A stretch of 9,694 nt of DNA from DASRDS01 sp035569435 (lineage in GTDB: Bacteria; Gemmatimonadota; Gemmatimonadetes; Gemmatimonadales; Gemmatimonadaceae), in assembly GCA_035569435.1 (NCBI GenBank), contig DATMNB010000014.1, forward strand, positions 1-9,694, given 5' to 3'. A model generated the notes under the pieces. The model had not been told where the DNA came from, did no database searches, and was given only the letters and a program-made list of their open reading frames with translations. Positions within the stretch are counted from its first letter, which is position 1. Each line of letters starts with the position of its first letter. This document shows positions 1-5,724 of this stretch, in pieces. A program made the translations under genes and the position numbers.

Positions 1-683
1 GCGCCCTCGTGCGGACGGCGGCGATGAGTCCGGCCATCGGCCGTCGCAAAGTGGTCGTCGTGGGCGACGCCGAGCGCATGGTTCCGCAGGAGGGCACCGA
101 GTTCGCCGCCAACGCATTTCTCAAGTTGCTCGAGGAGCCACCGGCGGACACCACGATTGTCCTGACATCACGCGAGCCCGCCGCGCTCTTGCCCACGATC
201 CGCTCGCGTGTCGTCGCCGTCCGCGTCCCACCACTCGGCGACGATGCCGTGCGCGAGTTCGTGCGGCACCCTCGCGTGGCGTCATGGTTCGAGCGCGCGG
301 GCGATCGCGCGTCCGAGGCGGACCGCATCACGCGCGCGGCCGGTGCGCCGGGCGTGCTGCTCGCCGGCGCGCCCGCCGCGGATGCCACGGAGGCCGCGCG
401 CGCGCTGCTCTCCGCCACCAATCACGCCGACTGGTATCGCCTCGCGTTGCGACAAGGCTCGACGGGCGCGCGCGGCGCGTTTGCCGATACATTGGATGCC
501 ATGATTGCCCTGCTCCATGCCCGCGCGCGTGATGCCGCGCGGAACGCGGACGAGCGCGCGGCGCGCGCCGCCGAGCACGGGATGCGCGCGGTCGAGGATG
601 CCAAAGGCCAGGCAAATGGCAACGTGAATCCGCAGCTCATCACCGCATCACTCTTGCGGACGCTGGCCGAGGATCGCGTATGA
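1..683 (+). CDS. holB: DNA polymerase III delta' subunit, 5'-truncated by window edge
   Basis: Clamp-loader delta' subunit, part of the complex that loads the sliding clamp onto primed DNA. The frame is open to base 3, so the true start and the N-terminal ATP-site part (roughly the first 100 residues in the family) lie outside the window; a GTG at position 9 is internal. About 226 residues are visible. Seen: GDAERM (fragment residues 21-26, Walker-B region), AANAFLKLLEEPP (35-47), then LLPTIRSR (62-69). That series is typical of delta' rather than DnaX. The usual SRC motif reads SRV, and Arg69 remains as candidate arginine finger. The C-terminal part is Ala/Arg-rich and weakly conserved, as expected for the collar domain. 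Its TGA stop overlaps the moaC start (ATGA), so the two are probably co-translated. Known for the family: motifs; inferred: function. Confidence 0.88.
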   Translation, partial: ALVRTAAMSPAIGRRKVVVVGDAERMVPQEGTEFAANAFLKLLEEPPADTTIVLTSREPAALLPTIRSRVVAVRVPPLGDDAVREFVRHPRVASWFERAGDRASEADRITRAAGAPGVLLAGAPAADATEAARALLSATNHADWYRLALRQGSTGARGAFADTLDAMIALLHARARDAARNADERAARAAEHGMRAVEDAKGQANGNVNPQLITASLLRTLAEDRV

Positions 684-1177
684 GCGACGAGACCGCGAGC
701 GACGAGAAACTGTCGCACATCGATGCGCACGGCGACGCGCGCATGGTGGACGTGAGCGCGAAAGCGGACACCGAGCGTGTCGCGCGCGCGACAGGAGTGA
801 TTCGCATGCGCCCCGATACACTCCAAGTCATTCGTTCAGGCACTGTCGCAAAAGGTGACGTGTACACAGTGGCACGAATTGCTGGCATCATGGCAGCCAA
901 ACGGACTGCCGAGCTGATTCCGCTGTGTCACCCCTTGCCACTGACGGATGTGCAGGTCACACTTTCCGCTGACGATTCGCTGCCGGGTCTGCTGGCTGAA
1001 GCCACGGTGCGGACTGTCGGAAAGACAGGGGTCGAGATGGAAGCGCTAACGGCCGTGTCGGTGACGCTGCTCACCGTGTATGACATGGTCAAAGCGATAG
1101 ATAGAGCCATGGTGATTTCGGACATCTTGCTCGAAGAGAAGGGAGGAGGACGGAGCGGCCACTGGTTTCGTGCGTAA
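680..1177 (+). CDS. moaC: Cyclic pyranopterin monophosphate synthase MoaC
   Basis: Second step of molybdenum cofactor biosynthesis, in the cytoplasm: conversion of the MoaA product (3',8-cyclo-7,8-dihydro-GTP) to cyclic pyranopterin monophosphate. The 165-residue length is normal for the family. Visible motifs: MVDVSAK near residue 22, KGDV with Lys58, CHPLPL at 83-88 with His84, KTGVEMEAL at 115-123, and YDMVKA at 134-139 with Asp135 and Lys138. These include the conserved His, Asp and Lys of the active site. The start is set by the ATGA overlap with holB and by GAGGA (669-673), 6 nt upstream. No other moa gene is in the window, so the rest of the pathway must be elsewhere. This gene is the only one here ending in TAA. 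Very secure identification. Confidence 0.97.
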   Translation: MSDETASDEKLSHIDAHGDARMVDVSAKADTERVARATGVIRMRPDTLQVIRSGTVAKGDVYTVARIAGIMAAKRTAELIPLCHPLPLTDVQVTLSADDSLPGLLAEATVRTVGKTGVEMEALTAVSVTLLTVYDMVKAIDRAMVISDILLEEKGGGRSGHWFRA

Positions 1178-1225
1178 TGGCACACCGGTTGCCCTAAGTA
1201 AGGAATACTGACCTTGAGCTTGGAT

Positions 1226-1233
1226 GAGGTGAT
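1226..1233 (+). promoter_or_regulatory. Close-spaced ribosome binding site of the SLT gene
   Basis: GAGGTGAT runs directly into the ATG at 1234, leaving GAGG only 4 nt from the start codon. A second purine patch, GGA at 1222-1224, has more normal spacing. The 56-nt gap behind moaC (1178-1233) shows no convincing promoter or terminator, so read-through from holB-moaC is possible. Confidence 0.4.
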
Positions 1234-1923
1234 ATGCGCGCGTTACGAGGCACGTATACGTATTTTGGCGACCGTGAGCGCCGACATAAGCAGTGGCGCC
1301 GGGCGATCGTAGCGGTAGCCTCCTGTGGCGCGCTGTTGATCGTGTGGGCGGGACACCGGCCGCGTGAAGCGCGCGCCGAGCCCGAGGCGACCCCGCTCCT
1401 GGTCTTGGGACCATCGGAGATCCGCAATCGCTTGGATGCCGTCCAGGGGCAGCTCGACCTGGCCAACTCACAGCTCGAGCGGATGCACGCCGTGTTCGAC
1501 TACTCGAGCCGCTACAAGATCGGCGCCGATCTCGCCGCGTCGGTCTATGATGTCTCGCAAGCCGAGGGCATCGAGCCCGAGTTGGCGTTCCGGCTCGTGC
1601 GTATCGAGAGTCAGTTCAACGAGCACGCCACCAGCCCGGTCGGCGCGATCGGGTTGACGCAGATCATGCCGTCGACGGCGCGGTACTTTGTGCCGGGCAT
1701 CACGCGCGACGGACTCTATGATCGGGAAACGAACCTGCGCTGTGGGTTCCGCTACCTGCGCTCGCTCGTGCGTGAGACGCACGGCAACATGAAGACCGCG
1801 TTGCTCATCTACAATCGCGGCGAGCAGGCGGTCAATCTCTCACGCCAGCTTGGCCTCGATCCCTCGAACGGCTACGAGCGCGTCGTCTTGCGCGGCTATA
1901 CCGGCAAAGGCACAACGAACTAG
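1234..1923 (+). CDS. Membrane-anchored SLT-family lytic transglycosylase
   Basis: Predicted murein lytic transglycosylase acting on the peptidoglycan glycan strand in the periplasm. 229 residues. A basic N-terminus (RRHKQWRR, 16-23) precedes a hydrophobic stretch at 24-40, which could be a signal anchor or a signal peptide cleaved after AREARA-like sequence near 48. Residues 61-88 are a short amphipathic, possibly coiled segment. The SLT domain follows: RIESQF with catalytic Glu125, GAIGLTQIMPSTA at 137-149, NLRCGFRYL near 167-175, and YNRG at 193-196 in place of the common AYNxG. The region covers the family's core only, with no LysM or other binding module. It lies downstream of moaC in the same direction and ends in TAG, 24 nt before a hairpin shared with the convergent transglycosylase gene. 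Fold and class are secure; the exact MltC/Slt/EmtA-type specificity is not. Confidence 0.9.
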   Translation: MRALRGTYTYFGDRERRHKQWRRAIVAVASCGALLIVWAGHRPREARAEPEATPLLVLGPSEIRNRLDAVQGQLDLANSQLERMHAVFDYSSRYKIGADLAASVYDVSQAEGIEPELAFRLVRIESQFNEHATSPVGAIGLTQIMPSTARYFVPGITRDGLYDRETNLRCGFRYLRSLVRETHGNMKTALLIYNRGEQAVNLSRQLGLDPSNGYERVVLRGYTGKGTTN

Positions 1924-1946
1924 TTCTTCGTGCCATCTCGTTTGAT

Positions 1947-1971
1947 GATCTGAGCGCTTCGCGCTCAGATC
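1947..1971. terminator. Perfect 11-bp hairpin between convergent genes, probable bidirectional terminator
   Basis: GATCTGAGCGC (1947-1957), a TTC loop, and GCGCTCAGATC (1961-1971) form a perfect inverted repeat. It sits in the 75-nt gap between the TAG stops of the two convergent transglycosylase genes. No T-run follows on either strand, so it is not a canonical intrinsic terminator. It may act as a 3'-end stabiliser or a weak, bidirectional terminator. Confidence 0.6.
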
Positions 1972-1998
1972 TGTGCCCTTCGAGAGCAGTGGGTTTGC

Positions 1999-3531
1999 CT
2001 AGGTTTGTGGGTGGTGGTGTTTGTGCGCCACCCGCCGCGTCCCCGACACCACGAGCGCCTGCCCCGGCAGGATCGTGCTCTTGCGGAGCCCATTGAGTCG
2101 CATAAGCGCCGCCACCGACGTGTGATAGTGCTTGGCGATGAGCCCAAGTGACTCGCCACGCTTCACAATGTGAATCCCCCCACCCGTCCCGTACCGCTCG
2201 ATGGACGGGTCGGGCACGTCAACCGCCCCAGCCAGGGCGACGGACGTCGGCACCAGAAGCGGCGTCCCGAGCGGCAGCCGGCCGCTCTTGCTGTGCGGCG
2301 CCTTGGGGTTGTACCACCCGAGCTCTTTCGCCGTGATCCCCGCCCGATGCGCGACCGTCGCCATCGTCTCGCCCTTCTTGGACACGACCTTCGTGTACGA
2401 CACACGTTCGCTCTTGGGCAGCGCCGCGAACGCCGAGTCGAACCCATCGGCATGACCGGGCGGCACGCGCACCGTGAACGAGTCCTTGGGCGGCGTCATG
2501 CCGCGCAGGATGAACGGGTTGAGCTCACCCACGGCGGTCGTCGTCGCATTGCACGCCTTGGCCACCGCGGCCAGCGGCGTCGCCGGCCCCACACGCACGG
2601 AATCGTACGTGTACGGCTCGAGCGCCGTGATGTGCAGGCCATAGCGCGTCGGTTCCTTGGCGACAAGCGCGGCCGCGATCAACTGCGGCACGTAGTTCTT
2701 GGTCTCATCGCGCAAGTAATCCTTGTCGGCCAGCGCGAAGAACAGGTCGTCCCCGCTCTGCCCCTCGAGATCGTCGGCATACCGCGTCAGCCCGCGCGAG
2801 ATGCGCCCCGGCCCACCGTTGTACGCCGCCGCGGCCAGATACAATGACCCGAATTGGTCTTTGAGATACCGCAGGAACTTGATCGCCGCATCCGTCGACC
2901 GGACGGGGTCGCGGCGTTCGTCGACCCACCAATCGACACGGAGCCCGGCACCCTGCGCCGTCGATGTCATGAGCTGCCACATCCCGACGGCAGCGGCCCG
3001 CGAGTACGCCTGCGGCGAGTAGCCACTCTCGATCAACGCCAGATACGTCATGTCCTCCGGCAGCCCGGCCGCGCGCAGCTTCGCGCGAATCATGGGCTCG
3101 TACCGCGTCCCGCGCTCAACCTGCTCCTGGAAATGGTCGCGCGACTCGCCGGCAAACAGCGCGACAAATCGCGCGACCCGCCGCTGCGTCTCGTACGACC
3201 GGACATCGATGTCCCAGGTGACCACGGCGGAATCGGCGGACGTTCGCGCCGTGTCGGCGGCCATGGCGAGCTTGGCGCTGTCGCGTGCCAGGCTGTCCCC
3301 AAAAACACTTGCCGCCTGCCCGACCACCTCGGCACGCGTCACGGTATCTCGCTTCGCGCCGGCGGTGTCGGACTTCGCCTGGGGCGGCGCCGGGACGCCC
3401 GTCGTCGGGCCACCAGCCGGCGCACTCGGCGCTGGCGTCGGCGCGGGGCGCGCATGCCCTCCACAGGCACCCACGAGGCCCGCGAGCCCCAAGCCCGCGG
3501 CGACGCGTGCACTATGCAAACATTTAGACAT
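1999..3531 (-). CDS. MltD-like lytic transglycosylase lipoprotein with C-terminal LysM
   Basis: Predicted membrane-bound murein transglycosylase (510 residues), anchored as a lipoprotein. The start at 3531 is chosen over two upstream in-frame starts (3561, 3594). It gives a clean lipoprotein signal with lipobox LVGAC (19-23, Cys23), and AAGGA (3540-3544) lies 8 nt before it. A Pro/Ala-rich linker (about 26-60) leads to an SLT domain: LALIESGY with catalytic Glu168, SRAAAVGMWQLM (178-189), AAYNGG (235-240), KNYVPQLIAA (278-287), the MltD-type order. Residues 379-427 look like a degenerate LysM-like repeat, and 453-497 are a good LysM (IVKRGESLGLIAKHY, LNGLRKSTILPG). It is the last gene of a - strand run, 37 nt after the small gene at 3569-4027. 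E. coli MltD is a relative by architecture; a one-to-one mltD name is not claimed. Confidence 0.9.
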   Translation of the reverse strand: MSKCLHSARVAAGLGLAGLVGACGGHARPAPTPAPSAPAGGPTTGVPAPPQAKSDTAGAKRDTVTRAEVVGQAASVFGDSLARDSAKLAMAADTARTSADSAVVTWDIDVRSYETQRRVARFVALFAGESRDHFQEQVERGTRYEPMIRAKLRAAGLPEDMTYLALIESGYSPQAYSRAAAVGMWQLMTSTAQGAGLRVDWWVDERRDPVRSTDAAIKFLRYLKDQFGSLYLAAAAYNGGPGRISRGLTRYADDLEGQSGDDLFFALADKDYLRDETKNYVPQLIAAALVAKEPTRYGLHITALEPYTYDSVRVGPATPLAAVAKACNATTTAVGELNPFILRGMTPPKDSFTVRVPPGHADGFDSAFAALPKSERVSYTKVVSKKGETMATVAHRAGITAKELGWYNPKAPHSKSGRLPLGTPLLVPTSVALAGAVDVPDPSIERYGTGGGIHIVKRGESLGLIAKHYHTSVAALMRLNGLRKSTILPGQALVVSGTRRVAHKHHHPQT

Positions 3532-3551
3532 CCGTGGAATCCTTACCCCGC

Positions 3552-3573
3552 GGTGTGGCATGGCGCCACTACC
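3552..3573 (-). promoter_or_regulatory. Bulged hairpin just upstream of the transglycosylase RBS
   Basis: GGTGTGGC (3552-3559) pairs with GCCACTACC (3565-3573) as eight base pairs with one bulged base and a five-base loop. It includes the stop codon of the upstream small gene and lies 7 nt from the Shine-Dalgarno sequence of the transglycosylase. It could affect coupling or processing between the two genes, or be chance in GC-rich DNA. Confidence 0.25.
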
Positions 3574-4027
3574 GAGTCGCAATGAAATTCCCAAGCAACC
3601 GGTTAGTGGCGTTCAACACGGCGACAACAGCCGCTCGGACGGGGTCGCTCTCCGCAAGGTAGGCGCCAAGCAACCGCTGGGGCCCTTCTCCTTTGCGTAC
3701 GCCGACGGCGACGATGACGATATTTGCGTCAAAGGCACGCAGCGCTTTGATACCAGCGAGATCGAATGCGAGCGCCCCGCCAGCAAAGCTCTCCAGCGCC
3801 TTGAGCCCTGCCTCGGCTGCCACCCTCAGATCCCCCATGGGACTCGACTGCCCGCTCGCCCGCCCCACCACCGTCACGCCATCCACCCACTCGAGTTCCA
3901 CCTCGGCGGTGCACAACCCCGACGGCGTGCGGACAAACCGAAACGTGGAGAACCGCAGCCGCTCCCGTTTGATCTGGAGCGGTGTGATGGGATTCTCGAC
4001 CGGTTCTTTTGGGCTAGGGAGGCTCAT
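3569..4027 (-). CDS. Conserved-looking hypothetical protein with internal duplication
   Basis: I do not recognise this 152-residue protein. It has no signal peptide, membrane segment or Cys/His metal site and looks cytoplasmic and compact. Two halves share a pattern of beta strands, a Gly-containing turn, and a helix of small residues. The first is VELEWVDG then VVGRASG, SSPMGDLRVAAEAGLKALES (to about residue 80). The second is VIVAVGVRKG then RLLGAYLAESDPVRAAVVAVLNATNRLL (about 103-147). The spacing resembles the paired beta-beta-alpha units of the LeuA C-terminal regulatory/dimerisation domain (G.GPVDA and later ASWQAL-like helices), but identity is too low to name it. The start ATG at 4027 has only a weak AGG nearby; no other Met is available before residue 65. 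It precedes the LysM transglycosylase by 37 nt, so they are likely co-transcribed. It ends in TAG. Confidence 0.75.
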   Translation of the reverse strand: MSLPSPKEPVENPITPLQIKRERLRFSTFRFVRTPSGLCTAEVELEWVDGVTVVGRASGQSSPMGDLRVAAEAGLKALESFAGGALAFDLAGIKALRAFDANIVIVAVGVRKGEGPQRLLGAYLAESDPVRAAVVAVLNATNRLLGNFIATR

Positions 4028-4083
4028 TTACCTAGAAACGAGCCAAGACCCGCCTAGCAACGAACCCCGCGAGGGTGACTCGC
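4028..4083 (-). other. CTAG-rich intergenic gap
   Basis: This 56-nt gap between the PAP2 and small hypothetical genes has CTAG at 4032-4035 and 4054-4057, and another at 4084-4087 forms the PAP2 stop. A fourth at 4014-4017 is inside the next gene. On the - strand CTAGGCGGGT (4057-4048) and CTAGGCGAGT (4087-4078) form a near repeat 30 nt apart. No clear promoter or terminator is seen. Confidence 0.5.
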
Positions 4084-4614
4084 CTAGGCTGGCCGCATGA
4101 GGAGGATGACCGCGACGTCCGTCGCCACCGCAATCGCCTGCCCGGCCAGGACGTCACCCGGGTAGTGCACGCCCAACCGCACCCGCGAGAACCCCACGGC
4201 GGCCGCGAGGGCCAGCAGTGGCGCCGCAAGCAACGGAAACGCCATGGCGTAGGCGAAACAAACGGCCATGGCCGCCGTCGCATGCCCCGACGGGAACGAG
4301 AACTCGTCCGGAACCCGCACCATCGTCTCACACCCCAACCGCTCCGACGGCCGCTCGCGCAGAATATTCCGCTTGAGCACTTGGACGATCCCGTGCGAAA
4401 GGATCAGCCCCAGCAATGCGCGCACCGCCGCCGCCCGCACGCTGGCGCTGGCAATCAGCAGCGGCAACACCGCCGCCGCGACGCTGCACCACACGCCGCC
4501 CAGGTGCGTCACCGCCACCCAGGCGTGCCGCCCCGCCGTCGACCGCGTGAGCATCCACCGATCAAACAGCGCGCGATCCCGCGCATCGAGTCGAGCCAGA
4601 AGGGTCGATCCCAT
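4084..4614 (-). CDS. PAP2-family membrane phosphatase
   Basis: Type 2 phosphatidic acid phosphatase superfamily, 176 residues, with several hydrophobic segments (about 38-57, 62-80, 113-140, 156-173) consistent with an integral inner-membrane enzyme. All three signature motifs are intact: KRNILRERP (81-89, KX6RP), FPSGH (107-111, catalytic His111), and SRVRLGVHYPGD (143-154, His150 and Asp154). Family members dephosphorylate phosphatidate, undecaprenyl pyrophosphate or related lipid phosphates on the periplasmic side; the substrate cannot be read from sequence. It sits 97 nt behind the phosphodiesterase-like gene and 56 nt ahead of the small hypothetical gene, all on the - strand. The start is the first ATG after an upstream in-frame stop; a GAGGTG lies somewhat far upstream. 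Ends in TAG, within a CTAG. Confidence 0.93.
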   Translation of the reverse strand: MGSTLLARLDARDRALFDRWMLTRSTAGRHAWVAVTHLGGVWCSVAAAVLPLLIASASVRAAAVRALLGLILSHGIVQVLKRNILRERPSERLGCETMVRVPDEFSFPSGHATAAMAVCFAYAMAFPLLAAPLLALAAAVGFSRVRLGVHYPGDVLAGQAIAVATDVAVILLMRPA

Positions 4615-4711
4615 ATGCTTAGCCTAGCACCTCACCATGACGGCGGTACGCAACACCAGAAACGACTATGTAACAGAGTTAGCCTGAGCCTTGCGGTGGC
4701 GCTAGGCCGCG
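4615..4711 (-). other. Gap between phosphodiesterase and PAP2 genes
   Basis: This 97-nt gap is less GC-rich than its neighbours. It carries TTAGCCT on the + strand at 4619-4625 and again at 4679-4685, 60 nt apart, plus CTAG at 4623-4626 and 4702-4705. It could hold a PAP2 promoter on the - strand, but no -35/-10 pair is convincing and no terminator hairpin with a T-run is present. Confidence 0.3.
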
Positions 4712-5557
4712 CTAAGCAGCGGCCATGGCCTCGAGAAAGCCGTCCGTCAGCGCCCGACCGGCATAACTCACCGGACGAGCCACGCCGAGCGACCACAGAA
4801 TCGTCGCCGGAATGTCGACGAGCGAGACCGCGCCCGTCAGCTCGCATGGTTCGACCGCTGCACCTGCTACCATCACAAAGATCGTCGTGTCCGAAGGGTG
4901 ATCGCTATCGTGGTCCGTCAACTTGGCGCCGCCGCCACCGTGGTCCGAGCAGGCGATGAGCAGCGTCGCGGGATCATGCGCCAGGTCGAGATCGGCGACC
5001 AGCGTGCCGAGCGCCGCATCGAGCTGCCGTGCCCCCCGCTCGTACCCAGGCGTCATCCATCCATGCTCATGCCCCAAGCGATCCGCGTCTGGCCAGTGTA
5101 TAAACACCAGACCACGCCGTTGGGTCCGAAGCGTCGGCCGCGCCATCGCCAGAATCTCCTCGGCGCACTCACCACCAAAATTCGGCGACTCGACACCCAG
5201 GTGCTTCGCAATCCGCCGCGCCAGTCCGGTGTACAGACGGGGGACAGAATGCATAAAGGCCGACATTGGATAGCCGGCCTCGGAAAGTACGCGGGGGAGG
5301 AGGTGAAGAGGTCCCCGGCTTCGTGGGATATGGAATCGGTCGCTTTCGAGTCCGTGGTATTGGGGCGGCACGCCGCTGAACACCGACGCCATCGCGGCAG
5401 CCGTCACGCTGGGACTGACGCTCCGCGCCGCGAGCGTCGACGCGCTCGCGGCCGCCAGGCCGCGCACGTGCGTCAGATCGTACCGATCTATGGCATCGGG
5501 ACGCAGTCCGTCGAGCACCACCAACACCACTCGTCGAACGTCGGTCGGACTGATCAT
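4712..5557 (-). CDS. Alkaline-phosphatase-superfamily phosphodiesterase/phosphatase
   Basis: Predicted metal-dependent phosphohydrolase of the type I phosphodiesterase/nucleotide pyrophosphatase group, 281 residues. The start at 5557 is chosen because AGGAG (5563-5567) lies 5 nt upstream and the protein then begins directly before the first strand, VVLVVLDGLRPDA. Seen: metal ligand Asp16, the SPSVTAAAMASVFSG segment (48-62) with Thr52 as probable nucleophile, HWPDADRLGHEHG (154-166) with Asp157 and His163, SDHGGGG (204-210) with Asp205 and His206, and a late His in the DHDSDHPSD stretch. The order matches the family. No signal peptide or membrane segment is visible, so it is probably cytoplasmic, unlike many exported relatives. 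Substrate unknown; phosphodiester and phosphonate-type relatives such as PhnA also share this fold. It is divergent from the glycosyltransferase and heads the - strand run. Ends in TAG. Confidence 0.85.
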   Translation of the reverse strand: MISPTDVRRVVLVVLDGLRPDAIDRYDLTHVRGLAAASASTLAARSVSPSVTAAAMASVFSGVPPQYHGLESDRFHIPRSRGPLHLLPRVLSEAGYPMSAFMHSVPRLYTGLARRIAKHLGVESPNFGGECAEEILAMARPTLRTQRRGLVFIHWPDADRLGHEHGWMTPGYERGARQLDAALGTLVADLDLAHDPATLLIACSDHGGGGAKLTDHDSDHPSDTTIFVMVAGAAVEPCELTGAVSLVDIPATILWSLGVARPVSYAGRALTDGFLEAMAAA

Positions 5558-5724
5558 GGCGGCTCCTGGGCGGGTAGGATACATTGCCGCGCGCTGTGGC
5601 CCGAGCCGGCCTGGTCCCTGAGCGCGCATCTCTTACGCGCTTCATAAGTTGGCGAACGGCAGTACCGGACATGGCGCCGTCCCGCGACAGGTCCGTAACG
5701 CTTCGATGACGGTTGAATCACTGC
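5558..5724. promoter_or_regulatory. Divergent intergenic region with 6-bp inverted repeat
   Basis: This 167-nt gap separates two divergent genes and must hold both promoters if they are expressed independently. AGCGCG (5621-5626) and CGCGCT (5636-5641) form an inverted repeat with a 9-nt centre, next to the AT-richer CATAAGTT patch (5643-5650) that could serve as a -10 region. A binding site is possible but not shown. Confidence 0.25.

Noticed and set aside
1178..1233. Possible promoter between moaC and the SLT gene (TTGCCC and TACTGA).
   Set aside because: The two hexamers are only about 11 nt apart, too close for a sigma-70 promoter.
3532..3594. Upstream starts of the LysM transglycosylase at 3561 and 3594.
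   Set aside because: They would bury the lipoprotein signal and overlap the upstream gene; the start at 3531 has a proper Shine-Dalgarno and lipobox spacing.
3050..4057. A 335-codon + strand open frame over the transglycosylase start and the small hypothetical gene.
   Set aside because: Low-complexity Pro/Arg/Ser composition, no motif, and it runs across two well-supported - strand genes.
5558..5629. Longer N-terminus for the phosphodiesterase-like protein.
   Set aside because: AGGAG 5 nt before the ATG at 5557 and the family's immediate first strand favour the shorter form; the extension is Arg/Pro/Gly-rich.
5713..5724. TTG start for the glycosyltransferase.
   Set aside because: It adds only four residues before a typical GT4 N-terminus at the ATG at 5725; neither has a strong Shine-Dalgarno, so the ATG is preferred.
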